A stretch of DNA of 64,000 nt, taken from NCBI RefSeq assembly GCF_001649575.2, contig NC_051449.1:14504470-14568469 (forward strand), read 5' to 3'. This DNA is from Kryptolebias marmoratus. Its lineage: Eukaryota > Chordata > Actinopteri > Cyprinodontiformes > Rivulidae. How positions within the stretch are numbered: the first letter of the stretch is position 1; each line of letters starts with the position of its first letter. The notes under the pieces are model-generated. The model was not told the origin of the DNA. It did no database searches and was given only the letters and a program-made list of their open reading frames with translations. The translations under genes were made by a program, and so were the position numbers. Below are positions 1-12,800 of the stretch, one piece after another.

Positions 1-1285
1 TTATGTTTATAAAGGTTGATTTATTTTGCTATCAGACAGACACACCCATGCACACACACATAGGTAATTAGATTATCTCTAACATTTTATGGGGGCAGCT
101 GAATGTCTTCAGATGTCTAAATTGTCATCCAAATGTTACAGAAAATTAGAAAAATTAAAACAGCATTAAGAACATAAACAGTGCCTAAACCTAGACCTAA
201 ATCAAATCTGAATAAAAATGTATTTTTGTGCTACAATCTCAAAAAATAAATCATCACACGGTTTAAAAAACGGTGAAATTCATTCACCATATTCAACAAA
301 CTACAGATATATTGTGTTTTGTTCCCCATGTGTGAACCCGCTCATTTTAATAAGTGTAAATCATTTCTAATCAAATTGAATTATTAGGCTTCAGTTCCTA
401 ACAACAGTCCTCCCAGACCACTTAACTAATTACAGTCAAGACCTCATCGCAATATATAAAGAAATCAAATACGTGGCAGAAATGGCAACAATGGAAATAA
501 ATTCAAACATATCCTTAATTAATGCCTTTCTGACAGGATAGACATAGCAGGATAAACTAAGCAGAGCTAAACTGAGCTTCTGTTTGTATATTTTTCTAAT
601 ATTTTCCAGAAACTCTGAAGGTGAAGATTCTCACATGCTGCATTCAGTATACTCTATCTGTTGTTAGTGAACACATTCACATAAGCTTCATATTGTTTGA
701 TGTTATAATGACAGACAGCTTCAATCACATCAGAAGATGGCAGTGTTTTGGTTGCTGTTTCTCCACTTGAATGCTCGGCGTTGTTGGGAAATCACATCTG
801 TTAAGTGGAAGAGCAGCTGGATTCAGGATGAGCGGCAGGAAGCTTCTGTTGATGACTTTACATTGTGAAAGATAGATTGGTGATGATTCTGATGCAATAA
901 ATAGATCAGAGCAAAGTCAGAGGCACTCGTTTTTTCATGCGGTTGATATTTCCCCTGTTGTTTATAGCAGATCTAATCAGATATGGGCGAAGCCGACACA
1001 TCAAGACGAAAAACATTGTACCTCTGGACACTGCTGCTTTGCTGCTGGAGCAAACTCTTACTAAATAGAAATGGTTAAACTCTAGTACTGGTGTGGGGCG
1101 AGTTATCTTGTCCTAATATTCTATGAAGAAGTGCAGAACTGACATTTCATCTGATTTGTTGCTTGTAAGAATGTACAAAAAGTTAAAAGGCAACACGTGT
1201 AGGCAAATAACAATGTGCTGAAGAAGATAAAACAAATCAATACAATCCATGGCTGACTGATTTATATCTTTTGTCAAACACAATA
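1..1285. other. Non-coding AT-rich DNA, nothing recognised
   Basis: No reading frame of useful length, no recognisable repeat family and no RNA gene is visible. There is only a very short CA run near position 50. It could be intronic or intergenic. Confidence 0.6.
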
Positions 1286-1289
1286 TTTA

Positions 1290-1890
1290 ATTTCTCTTTA
1301 TGCAGAGGATACACCGATCTATATGTCCTTTAGTCCTTATGGCTCCCATCACATCTTAAACTGTCTTGAACAGGTGAAAAGCTGGATAGCAAATAGCTGT
1401 ATTCAAATCAGTCACAAAAAGTCGTAACTGGTTCGTTCTGGTCATCTAAACTTTTCTGAAAACTTAGCTAAATATTCAGGACTGTTTTTGTTCATCCCTC
1501 AGGTCTAAGAGAGGATGCAGTCATTTAAATGTAATTTTAAATTTTATAAATTAATCATCTATTGCAAGGAGTTGCTTTTACAACTAAATTAGTTTGTAAA
1601 AGAGATTGTGCCTTTGCTGTAGCTTTGGAACAACTTTATAATTAGATGGACCCACTATATTTAGACTTTTAAAGCACAGCTCAAGGCATATTTATTCTCC
1701 TTCACTTTTAATTTTCTTTTCAAGGTTTTAGCTGTGTAACTTAGTTGCCCTGTAAATATTTTAGCAACTTACTTTTGCTTGGATTTTATGTATTTTTCAC
1801 TTCTCCTTTTCTGCTTTTATTTGATAACTTTCCAGTTTTGGTTGCTTTAGAACTACTTTCTAAATAAAAAACGGTCTGATTTGAATTAAT
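1290..1890 (+). mobile_element. L2-like non-LTR retrotransposon (LINE), decayed 3' part
   Basis: This is the decayed end of a reverse-transcriptase LINE. From 1299 the plus strand reads YAEDTPIYMSF, matching the YADD-T-x-IY box (RT catalytic motif) with the first Asp changed to Glu. It continues through LNCLEQVKSWIAN, the usual L2/CR1-type CLEQ-x-x-x-W-M helix, to an in-frame TAA at 1425-1427. Further on, in shifted frames, come LWNN near 1625 and FKAQLKAYLFSFTF near 1670-1712, the C-terminal signature of fish L2-type proteins. Several indels and stops separate these blocks, so the protein is dead. The relic ends near 1865-1890 with AATAAA and a GATTTGAATT-like tail. The 5' part (endonuclease and most of the RT) is missing, as expected from 5' truncation. 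L2 is the best guess; CR1 is the alternative. Confidence 0.8.
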
Positions 1891-3570
1891 TTACTATGAT
1901 GAAACTTAAAAGGCATGATTTGTGCAAAAGAAGTTGTATTTTCGGAGAGCTGTAAGTGACTCATGCGAGTCACCTGAGTAGGCACTTTAACATGTTTTTC
2001 CTACTTTCTTTCTTAAGCAACAATATGCAAGAAACAAGAATATAAACTACATGCAAGCTGAAACCTGAGCTATTGTTCCTTGGCAGTGTGTTTGAAAATG
2101 AATCTGTACATTTCTGACTGGTGGGTTAATTTGGTTAAAGAGGGCACCTAAACTGAAGCAGAGGTACAATGCTAAAATTTTCTGCACAGTTACAGGTTGG
2201 AATCAAAGTCTTAGATGTGAAGACTTCAAAGTAAATCCTGAGCAGCAACCCTGCTCATTCACAGAAAACGCTGCTATTCCAAAACTCATTATACTAGTTG
2301 TCAGAAGAAGGTCAGCGCTGTGACACAGAGCTGCAAGCTGCCTGAAGGAATTTAGTATGGATCACCCTCTGCGACATGCAGAGCTCAATTCCAGCTGTCA
2401 TCAGGCTGAAGGAGGCAGAAATGCATTACCGGCCAGGATAATATGCTTTATTATATAGCTTATATGCCAGCTCACGGTGACTCGGGGCAATGAGAAGAGC
2501 AATTACAAGAGCGGGGATGTCTAGTGTGTGTGCGTGCCTCCACATGCGTGTACATGCACACAAACACACCTGCCAGCCTTTACCTCTCAAAGCCAATAAA
2601 CTCTTAATGTGTTATTTTCAAAGTGGCATCAATTTTTAAAATGTTATCAGCCTTCGGACACGCGCCGCTGCTTACTGATGATCTTCAGTACAAGGTCATC
2701 ATCTTTATATAAAATTAGCACAACAACACGCACAAACAGAGTGAAGCGATTCTTTCAAAACCGTATCGTGGCAGTGATTAGGATTTCTGTTGGACTAGCT
2801 GGGTTTTTTTTTAAATTGACACGAAGACTTTGGCAACGATCTGGTGGCTGTGAAGAGTCAGCATTAATCGACTCAAACGCCTCAAATGTTGTCTTTCATT
2901 CGAAAAGGAAACAAAAAAAAAGAATTGAAATCTCTGTTAGACGAAATTGCATTTTCAGGACGATTCCAACAATGGCGCTCGTCCCGTGGTACCGTGACAT
3001 TAGGAATTGCTGTTTTATTATGTTCCATCTGAAAACTGTTCAGTGCTTGCATTGAACTCCAGCCCTGCTTGCTTTTGACTCGCCAATATAAAAGCACTAT
3101 GTATTTTCAGATAAGAAAACATCACAAAAGGCTGAATCGAATATTTATCATGTGTTCCCCGCTGATTAGTAATCTCCTGTTTTCATTTTGACACTGTCGC
3201 TCTCTCTGCCTCGTATTCCCCTGCTCCCTGGTTCCATCTGCTCGCTCTTTCCGATGTAATCTTAATGTGGATATGGAAAAAAAAAAAAAGATGATACCTT
3301 AACAAAGACACAAAGCTCTTTTGCTAACCTGCTGGAGGACGTTTATCTCCCCGTGTTTGCAGGAGACTGCCTGTGTGCTCGGTCATACATGTTACTATAT
3401 GGAGCACAAACACTGAACTGATTGTCTCCTTTATCTAACAGATTTCAATCAGCTCAGATTTAAATGGTCAAGACAAAACTCAAATAATAGGAAAAAGAAG
3501 AATGGCCAGAAACAGCTTTTCTTCCTTTTTAGACACACTTTTCATTAGAATAAATTAGGAATTTTTTTTT
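1891..3570. other. Non-coding DNA, no gene recognised
   Basis: The 148-codon plus-strand frame at 2609-3055 has no recognisable domain and a biased, low-complexity composition, so I do not call it a gene. There is an alternating GT/CA-rich patch at about 2522-2570 and short poly(A) and poly(T) runs at about 3278-3291 and 3562-3575. Nothing else is supported. Confidence 0.5.
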
Positions 3571-3572
3571 TT

Positions 3573-3990
3573 TTGCATGAAGCAGTGAATAGATTTTAAT
3601 GAAACTCTCAGAAGGCAATTATTGGATGGACATTTACAAATGATTAATGCCACAACTAAGCAACCTTAGCGAGCGCAAAAGGAGCTATAACTCAGCCAAT
3701 TTGTTACGAATATTGTGTTAAAATTTATTGTGTTAGTAGCTGAGAGTCATTCCCAACACGTACTCTGAACACTAACTGATCATGCAAGGTTTGCTTTTAA
3801 AATTTTGCTATTAACTTTTGGAGTCAACTGTGTCTGTCTGTTAGCAAATTATCTCAGGAACCACTGAACAGATTTAAATGAAACTCTAAGAAAGTAATAA
3901 TTAGATGTATTTCTAAGTCTCATTAACTTTTGGAGTCACCCCAACATTGGATAACACAAAAACAGCTATAACTCAGTCAATTTAAAAAAA
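3573..3990 (+). repeat. Dispersed repeat family A, two partial copies head to tail
   Basis: Two partial units of the same dispersed repeat lie in a row. The first (about 3573-3815) carries GATTTTAATGAAACTCTCAG, then a TATAACTCAGCCAATTT block and TAGCTGAGAGTCATTCCCAA. The second (about 3805-3990) restarts with GGAGTCAAC, TCTGTCTGTTAGCAAA and ATCTCAGGAACCACTGAA, then repeats ATGAAACTCTAAGAAAGTAA, GGAGTCACCC and TATAACTCAGTCAATTT. The same ordered blocks recur near 9.5, 13.4, 14.15, 28.1 and 37.0 kb in this window. I see no coding capacity and no clear terminal inverted repeats. I know the type as a common unclassified fish repeat but cannot name its class. Confidence 0.7.
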
Positions 3991-6214
3991 AACAGCAGGT
4001 AGCAGGTTGGGTTGGACGGGGAGGAACAGAAGTGATTTGATTGATTTTCCTGAAAGATGCTTTAAGTACAGGCTGGGATTCTAACTGATCATTCAAAACA
4101 CTGAAAACATCTCTGTTGTTGAGCTCTGCACTTCAGATTGTTATAATGTAAACTTTCACCATAGCATTTGAGTACTCTTCAGGAAAATTTTATTTTATTT
4201 TATATCTACTCAGAGAATAAGAAGATATAACGATGCCTGCTATCACAAAGTTTAACATCATATCCAGTGTTTTATTGAAAAGTGGAGCTCAGGGCCTGAT
4301 TTTGTCCACAGATGCTTTTGAAGATTTGTTCAAATAGTTCGATTTCTGGCATTTCTGAGCATTTATTTTCATGTACTGAAAGTCATTCAGGTGCCTTTTA
4401 GCAAACTCCCAGCTAGATGTTTTGGGCATTTCAGTGAGGAATAGCTTCAATCTGGCCACTTAACTAGAATAGCTTTATTGTTAGAGAGTTGAAAAAATGG
4501 CTGTCCTCTTCTGACATTATTCAATTTCTTCAGAGAAACTCTGAATCCCATTGATGGTGAACGCTGGGTTGTGGTTCACCTGTCAAAGCAAACCTTTGTT
4601 TCAATTACTCAGTTTGTTTTGTTTTTTTCTTGCAGGACTAGGTCAGGTAATTCTGCGGCGCTCGAGGCCAGTTTGAATGCTGTGAAGATTTTATCCAGAT
4701 CTGGGTCCTGAAATGGTCCCTGTTTTGAAGGACAGATCTGCCATTGACGCATTTTAAATATTCAGGTTTGTGGTCAAATGATCTGAGTTAGGCACAGATG
4801 GGCTCTAGGCAAGTTCTCAAAGCTTCTCAAAGACCACAAACTGGAGGAGGTTTCACCAGATTTCAGCTAGATAGATCACAATGAGAATACTGAAAAATGC
4901 TGGATTGTCTTGTCAGTCTTTTTTTATAACAGTTATAAAATAAGTCACCAAATAAGTTTTAGTTTTGTCAATAATAGACGGAATGCAGAATGAAGAGGAA
5001 AAATGGAATTTAATCCATGTTAGGACAGGCTTTTTATTAGCTCAACACAGTTTTTTGGTTCTTTAAATCTTTTATCAACAACACAGCTTGGTTAAAGGGT
5101 TTTGAAAATATTTTCTGCCATGTTTGACTTATATTTTCCTAAAGTGGCCAGGGTGCATAATGAACAGCTTCGGGTAGGCCTGTTCTCAGCACCAGTGTTC
5201 AAGCCAATAAACTTATCTCTTCCTTTGAAAAACCAGAGGGTTTTTTTCTCCTCAGTGCCAAGCAGTGTGACGTCCACATGTGTACTTTGCTAACATATCA
5301 TTGCTTATTCCTCTCTTTTTCTGCCTTGATTGCCTCTGCTCCCAAAGGTAATTACAAGGAGTTTCAGACAGTGGTTCTGGAGACCTGGGACTCTCCTCCC
5401 AATCATTATTCTCTAGAACAATTGCTGTGGACTAAACTAAACACACTCTCTCAGAAGCACAGAACAATTAAAAGTCAACTCGGAAAAACATTTCTGCAGG
5501 CACTAATCTGGACACATATATGCACATGCACGCATACCTACATATAAATTCACCACGCAGCATGTAGACAGCTTGAATGAACATATTGGGCAAACATGCG
5601 TAAACCTACAGGACACCAAAGAAAAAGGAGAGGCAAATGATGACAATGCCACAAGTGACCACAGAAACCATGCGTGTTGATAAAAGTGGAGGATGACTCT
5701 GCAGAGCTTAAAGCTAATCTGCTGCTCGAGGAAAGCAGAGGATGAGAAATGGAAATTGATAACAGCTTCAAAACAGCTTACTACCGGGGAGGCCCCATGG
5801 AGCCGAACAGGGCGACGACGCCAAACAAACCTCTGCTCCGAGCACAACAAACATTTTCATGTTTTCTCTTCAAAGGATCACACCGTAATGCACTCCACAA
5901 TCCGCCTTATCAAAGCTCCAAAACTGTGAGTGTATGTCTGAGCTTCTGTCCCATGAGTCTGACAACAACCCACACACACGTTTTTCAATCTAAATTGCAT
6001 TGGTAACACCGCAAATATTAATTATCATGAACCAGCAAAGCAAAATTCCCTTTCTGATCCAACAGCTTCACAGAGAAATGTGAAGATTTTTTTTCTTTTT
6101 TTGAGTCTCCCTAAAACTAATTACGAGCGTTAAATGGAAAACAAACAGCAGTGAGAGAAAATGTTTTTGTGAAAATGTAGTCTGAATGCTGAGTGCTGAT
6201 CGACTGCTGAAGGT
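3991..6214. other. Non-coding DNA, no gene recognised
   Basis: Short overlapping reading frames on both strands between about 5090 and 6006 are mutually exclusive and none shows a domain. A CA/TA-rich patch lies near 5510-5545. I see no repeat family or RNA gene. Confidence 0.5.
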
Positions 6215-6218
6215 TTGC

Positions 6219-6728
6219 TGAAAAAGCTAAAACTGAGGTAGTAGAGCTCTAAGAAGCAGAACACTAGCTAAAAGTAAAAAGAAGCAAACATCCTAAGTAG
6301 CATAAAAGCTAGTTAAAAGGTAAAAAGAGCCAAAAGTTAACAAGAAGCTAAAATACCTAAATGCCAGCTAAAAGCAGCAAAAGTTTAGCAAATAGCTAAA
6401 AGTAACAAAAAGCCAGCTATAGTGGCAAAAGCATAGCTTAAACTAGAAATAGCAAAATAATAGCTCCAAGTAATAAAGGCTAACTAAAAGCTACTGAAAG
6501 GCTAGTTAAAAGGTAAAAGTAGCAACAGGCTGACTATATAAAATCTTAAAGTTGCAAAAAAAAGCCAACTAAAAGTGAAAAGTAGCAAAAGGTTAGCCAC
6601 AGGAAACGGTAGCACAAAAACTGCTGAAAGTAGCAGAAGGCTAGCTGAAAGCATCAAAACTGTAGCTAAAAGTAGCAGAAAAGTAACTAGAAACTAAAAG
6701 AAGCATAAGAAAGCAAAAGTAAAGCCAG
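6219..6728. repeat. Degenerate tandem array of an AGCTAAAAGTAGCAAAAGG-type unit
   Basis: About 500 bp is built from diverged copies of a unit of roughly 18-20 bp combining AGCTAAAAGTA with GCAAAAGG or GCTAGTTAAAAGG. AGCTA, AAAAGTAGC and GCTAG recur dozens of times with indels, and the plus strand is strikingly A-rich and T-poor compared with its flanks. There is no continuous reading frame. It is an old minisatellite-like array rather than a dispersed element. The right edge is followed within 100 bp by an AT palindrome. Confidence 0.85.
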
Positions 6729-6809
6729 TATGCTCCACTTTTGAGCAATTTCTTGAACAAAAGGAAGTGACCTCAGTGTATTTCTATATTATAAATATTT
6801 ATTTATTTG

Positions 6810-6855
6810 CCTTTATTTATAAATAATATTTATAAATAATATTTATAAATAAAGG
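6810..6855. repeat. AT-rich 46-bp near-perfect palindrome
   Basis: The arms CCTTTATTTATAAATA (6810-6825) and TATTTATAAATAAAGG (6840-6855) are exact reverse complements, separated by 14 bp that is itself nearly symmetrical (AATATTTATAAATAAT run). The block can form a hairpin or cruciform. It is probably a simple-sequence product, but it could be the terminus of a small non-autonomous element; no matching distant terminus was found. Confidence 0.85.
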
Positions 6856-6859
6856 AAAA

Positions 6860-9475
6860 CATTCCGAAGAGTATGAAAGTTACAAAAAGTTACAAAAAAA
6901 CAAAAGTCACAGCACCTATTTCCTGAATGAGCTGAACATTTTGAGATACAGTTAGCTAAAAAAGCACAAAGTATGCAGTAGTTAGATTGTAAAAATAATC
7001 CCATGAAAACAAAACAAAACAGGGAAACAAGATTGTAAATGCTGACTCAGCATTCAGACAATAAGAAGAGTGTAAGCCTTTTCTCATAAATCACTTGTCT
7101 TTGATACATGTAAAGACACATGTACTGCACATGCACTCAGACATAAGACAGCACCGGCGAGCTTTACGTCTCGGTGACTGAAGGCCTTAAAAGATTGTAA
7201 TGTATTGCTGAACCCTGTGTTTGCACAGTTGGGTGCTGGGAAAAGGCTCTTATATGCATCTAAATATAGGAACTCTTCTCTTTCTGTGTGTGTGTGTAGA
7301 CACTCACTTAGTCTCTCCTCTTTATGTCTCACTGAGTCAAATACACATACACACACACATCTCACTAAACACTCAAGGTTATCACAACTTTTGTTTCACA
7401 ACACACGCACACACACACACACACATAGACTAACTTGAGCATCTCCGAATGTGTGTGTCTCAGGAGGACTTTGTTGAAGTAGGGCAGGCTGGAGGAAAGT
7501 GGGGCGACACGAGGGCGGGAAGTGAGCCCAGTCAGAATATCAATAATGGATAAACATGTTGCCATCAGGAGAAACTGAAGGAGATGTGGAGAGAAACAGA
7601 CGACCTGGGAGAAAAGGTAAAGAGTTTGGACAGAGGAGAAGAGGAGGCAGAGAAGCAAATAGTCTGTCAGATGAGGGAGAACCTGATTCAAGCTTTCTCC
7701 AGTGGGAAGAGAAATAATCTTCACAAGAGGCGACCACAATTTGTGCCTGCACAGAAATGTTCAGAGTTGGAAAGTGGTCAATCCCATACATCTGTGTTAA
7801 AGTCAACCATGGTGGCTATGTTTCCTGAAGCTCAAAATTGTAAATATTACAAATCAAACAACCAAAAAAAGACTTCCACTGCTGCCACCTTCAGGCTGGC
7901 AAATCCTTTTAAAAATGTTGCAAAATCACAAAGGTGGTATTCAAAATTAATTGTCAGAAACAACAAGAGTCTTCTAATTGCTATGATGGTAATTAATGTT
8001 TTGGCAGTGATTCATGTGAAACAATGCAATTAAATCTGCATGTGGCAGTTTTTCCTTGTAAAAATGTCAGGAACAAAAATGTGTGCACCTCGACAACTTC
8101 CATCAGTGCGAATGCATCTTGTCGCGGCGATAATACCTCTGCAATCTCTTGGTCCACTTTGCACAGACGTTTTGAATCACTGCTGTAGCAGAGGCGAGCG
8201 AGGGAACGAGGCAAAAATAAAGAAACGCGAGGGAAAGTAGGGCTGAGTTTTGAACTGTAGCATTTTTCACATTTAAGCTGGCAGACCGGTGTGAAAGGTG
8301 AGCCATCCAGCAGTGTTCCAAATCCATTTAGCCTGAGGTAAATGATGAAAATAGGATGCACAGGGCTCCACTCTGAACGCCATTGTCACCCCTGATTCAT
8401 ATTTATGCAGCCTCTGGCATAAAATCGGGTAGGTGTGTGTGAGAACTTCTGTTTTCCTGTGCCTGGCTGTGTGAGCAGGAGGGAGAAGAAAGAGAAGAGA
8501 GCGGTCGCTGGGGTTTTTGCTAAAATGCTCACTTTTGTATGAATTTCGCCTCTTGTAACTCAATCCGACGTGTGCTTTAGTGTGTACTTGTAAGCCTTCT
8601 TTGGCAAAGCATGGCCACATATTTGCATCCATGTGTGCGAACCCATTACTGATTGGCTCCCTTGTTCAAGAATCCATCTAGGGCGTTTTGGAGCGATGGA
8701 GGAACTCCAGGTCACCACGAGGGCCTGTTGCTCAGAGCAACTCAGCTGTGTCCACTTTCCTCCGCTCTTACGCAACGTGAAAAGGCCTGATTGCGGACAA
8801 AAGAGCAAATATTGTGTTCCTTGTAACTTGTTCAGCAGTGACGTTTTGATTCAGCACAGTTAGAACAAAGTGGAACACTTTTTTTTTATTCTTACAAACA
8901 TCGATAACAAACTTGTTATGTCGCGAGAGGGGGAGTGTGTATGAGCACGTCTGTGTGTGTGTAAACACACTGACAGCTCGCTTCAGTTTTTATCCCCGTG
9001 AACAAGCCTCTCTATTATTCCTTCCTTAATGATGCTAATTAGACTGTTCCCTTTAATTAATCTGTCCTTGATTAAGCGAGTGTTTGTCTGTGTGGGATTT
9101 CACGGTGGCGTGTGTACTTGGACGCGTGTTTGCATACACACATGCACACACACACACACGTGACTGCCATTGCAGATAAGTGATGCTGACGAGTGAGTGA
9201 CAGGAGACAAAATGTCCGGCCGAGTTTGACGGAGCATGTGGAGTTCTCATCACTGACCTCCAGGAGAAGAGTGGTGGCAAAATCTACAATTAGAAAGATG
9301 GAGAGAGTACAAGTGGAGTCCATTACACTCCCGTAATTACTTGGAAAGCCTGCAATTATCAAACATAGTGGGAAAATGAGTGGGGAAAATTTGGATTCAG
9401 TTGTACCACCTCCATTTCTTTCTCCAATAAATATGATAAGGCATATTCTCCCTCTTATCTTTGTTTTCTGATTAT
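6860..9475. other. Non-coding DNA with scattered dinucleotide runs
   Basis: It contains short GT and CA runs at 7285-7297, about 7341-7360, 7401-7425 and 9145-9159. A 149-codon plus-strand frame at 7584-8033 has no recognisable domain and is not supported as a gene. The DNA around 7900-8450 is less repetitive than average for this window and could hold conserved non-coding sequence, but only comparison with other fish can show that. Confidence 0.5.
7401..7425. repeat. (AC)n microsatellite with one interruption
   Basis: An alternating AC tract with a single CG interruption near its left end. It lies 40 bp from a shorter CA tract (about 7341-7360) and 100 bp from a GT tract (7285-7297), so opposite-phase tracts could pair. 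Confidence 0.9.
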
Positions 9476-9880
9476 AGCCCGCCCCTGAAAGTGAAAATGA
9501 AGAGATATTTTTTTGCCCGTCTCTGTGTTTGTTTTAATATCTATCAAACCATTGAATGAATTTTAATAAACCTTTCAGAAAGTAATCACTGTACCTACGT
9601 TTACAGCTGATTTTTATTTTGGAGTCAACCTAATTCAAGATGGCCGCTACAGCTAAGTAAGATTAGCCTACACAAACATGGCTAGAACTCAGTCAATTTT
9701 ACAAATACTGAGCAAAAATATGGTGTGGTAGTAGCTGACAGTCAATAACAAGACATACTCCAAGCGCTAATAGGTCGCTCAAGATCTTGCAATATTGCAT
9801 GAGTTTGCACATAATGTTATTTTCATGGTTTGACCAAAATAGCTATAACTCCTTCATTACTTAACATAAGTATGATCTAT
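9476..9880 (+). repeat. Dispersed repeat family A, most complete copy
   Basis: This copy preserves the apparent head of the family: GCCCGCCCCTGAAAGTGAAA followed by TTTTTGCCCGTCTCTGTG. The usual order of blocks follows: AAACCATTGAATGAATTTTA, TTTCAGAAAGTAATCACTG, GGAGTCAACC, CAAGATGGCCGC, GCTAGAACTCAGTCAATTTT, GTAGCTGACAGTCA and a degraded ACTCCAAGCGCTAA block. It ends in a second TAGCTATAACTC near 9845. No coding capacity is visible. The CAAGATGGCCGC block contains a YY1-like core (AAGATGGCC), which I note without claiming activity. Confidence 0.7.
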
Positions 9881-12800
9881 GTCTAAAACTCTGACATGAA
9901 AGGCAACAGGTGATCTGCATTCCTTCAAGGAATTCTAGGTCTTTAATTGTCTCTTGTTTTGGGGCTTTCCTAAGGCCTCTTTAGGCAAGCCACTTCACCA
10001 GATAAACAAGACTTTCTGCTTTCTTTCCACAAATGTTGCCATAAAGCAAAACTAAGCTTTACTATCGGTTCCTTCATCCTCTCCATGTCTCTTTGCTGCT
10101 CTTACTTTCTACTCTTTGTGAGTTAGAAAGTAATTAGATCTCAGTCCGCCTGCGAGACAGCACACTCCCGATCCACTGATGAGAGCAGGCAGAGAGGTTG
10201 AATATAATGAAATGGAATACATTACAGGATGTCAACGCACCATAGGCCTGGCCATTTAGGAGACCTGCTGCTCTAATATAAAATGCTAAGAGCTTCATAT
10301 GAATTTCTGCCAGCATTAACAAGACCAAATTTACTCATTCTGCCTTTACTTTGTCTTTACAAGCTCAAGTTAATATGCCTGGAGAACTGTAATCACACTG
10401 TTGTTTTAGTCCCCAGAGGAGCTGCAGTAAAAATTTACAACTTCTGCAGGTTTGATTCAGCTACTGACTGTGACAAAACCTGATGAAAAAAAAAAAAAAT
10501 TTAACATTTTCTCTGATCAAACTTTGAACTAAAGTGGCATTCCTTCTAACGTTCGCATTTAGCTCCTTGCTTTTCTTTCATGACAGAGAAACACTCAAGG
10601 TGGGAGATGCACAACAGTGACAACCTCAGACCTATCCAGCATTTTCAAAGTAAAAGAAAACCTCCCAGGAGTGTGTATGTTATGAGTTGCTTACCATGTT
10701 TGTCTGGGAATCATGTGGAAGTCCCTGCTGCTATTTAGCAGCATTGAAAACAGAAATAAAGTATTACACACAAAACCTTCTTTTTTGTACTTTACAAAGA
10801 AATACATCTGAACTGAATTTGGATTTCCATGACTGTTTCTCTTGTCAGCCTAGGAGAGTTTTACAACAATGTACACTTTAATGCCGTAATGTGTGCTTTG
10901 AGTTAGCATTTAAATAAAAAACAGGCTGGTGCTCCTGTACTTGTGTTCCCTTTATATGGATGAGTTTAAAAAAAATAAAAACATTGTTTCGTCTAAATTT
11001 AACTTTATTTTGCTGTAATGCACGCTGGGGCTTTCTTCTTCCTCTTTGGAACATATTAAAATCATATTTTGCACATACGTTTACAAAACTGCCTTCAAAA
11101 CTACACAAATGTCACTAAAAGAGATTTATTGTACAACATAATTTTTCAATAAAATGATTTTAAAGATAATCACACTCAACGTAAACAAAGCACTCAGCTG
11201 AATCTTCCTGAAAACCAGGTGGAAGTTTGAGTCATGTGATTGACCTACTATAGGCTGGAAACTCTCGCAGAAGACATATAAGTGGAATTATAATAGTGAA
11301 TCTGCTGCTAAATTCAAAAAAGAGGAAAAACGAGTATGACAGTAAATTAGTTGGAGCGACATAAAGATGGAGCTCGAGTTTAAAACACAATGGCTTTTGC
11401 AAAATTTCTGCTAGATGAGTAAGTTTACAGTTTGACCTATCTTTAGTCACTTTGGCTGTTTTTGTAAGTAAACAAACTTAAGTAGATGTTGTTGGTCTCA
11501 AATTTTGCTTACAAATTTTCAATTTAAGGACACATTAACCAACAAGATGAGAAAAATAGCACAGCTTTTGTTTATTATTTTCCCACCTTTGTAATAAGTG
11601 TCTTTAAATTTGGGAGAGCATAAGTAAAATTACAAGCAATATTCCATAGTAGCTCAGACTGTATAAATTTTATTAAAGCAGACAAGTCAGAAAATCAGTG
11701 CAGCACAAACAAATTAATGTTTAAGCCTCCCCAAAAAAATATTATAAGCTATTTGTAAATAGGCTTATGGAAGGTAAAACACAAATAAAAATAAAAATGT
11801 GAATTCACCTGCTAGTCTGCCTCCTGCTTTTTGCACTGGACTCTTAAACCCCTCTTTTTGAAACAAAATATCTCTGTTTGAAGGGTTACATAGCCCTGCC
11901 CCTACACTGAATAAAAAAACTGGATCACCTCTACCCCCAGGCATGATTGTGCAAAATATAAGGGTAGTTCCAAAGGGGTAGTGGTGATTGCCCTTAGCGT
12001 ATGTGTTTGCAAAGTGAAAAGCTATAATAGTATCTTTGCCTCTGCGTGGCTCTTCAAGTGTAGTAGCTGCTGCTGATGAAGGCATAGAAACAGATACACA
12101 CAGAGATAGGAAAAAACTGTGTTTTGGCTGGGGAGGAGGTGTTCAAATTTAGAGCAAAGCGGAGGAGAAAAAGCTTTAAAGAGCAAATGAATAACAAAAA
12201 TTTGCATTTGCTTAGGGAGGCGCCACCTCTGCAGCCACTGCTGTGTCACAGAGTGAAGGAAGCAGCATCACAGCATCAGCATACAAACACCCCTGTAATG
12301 AAGCCCCGGCAGTCCTGGGCTCTAACCACACAGACCTATCCATCTCCCCCATGCATTATTCACCGCACACAGCCATTTTACCGCCCAGCGCACCCGGCAA
12401 AGATTGGTTCCACTTTTTATTTATCTGTTTTCATCCCCCTCCCTCCTCCTCTCCCTTCTCCTTCCTTTCTGCAGCTTTTCAATTAAATTAAGGCAAGCGG
12501 GACACTAAATCCATGCAGCAGAGGCTGCCCACATGACAATTAGACTGTCAGCTAGAAAGAGAAAGAGGGAGAGACGAGATAGTGAAGACAGCTCAGGTAA
12601 GCTGGCAAAGCAGAAATGCTCATTTAGAGAAGTGAACCAAGGCCCAGACAAAATGCCCAACGCAGCGCAGTGTAAATCTCTCAGATTACACCGGTGGGTT
12701 CTCGTTAAAGGTCAGATTTTAGTGTTCAGTTACAGTCAGTTCAAAAGAAGAACATTATCTGCCACGATTTCATTCAGAAGAATCATTTGTACTAATAGAA

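Noticed and set aside
2609..3055. 148-codon plus-strand frame
   Set aside because: Basic, low-complexity composition, no domain, and a minus-strand frame overlaps it.
6234..6244. TGAGGTAGTAG, the first 11 bases of let-7
   Set aside because: The match stops after 11 bases, no complementary arm lies nearby to form a precursor hairpin, and it falls at the edge of a degenerate tandem array.
7584..8033. 149-codon plus-strand frame
   Set aside because: No domain recognised; the charged start and hydrophobic end do not match a family I know. No promoter or exon pattern supports it.
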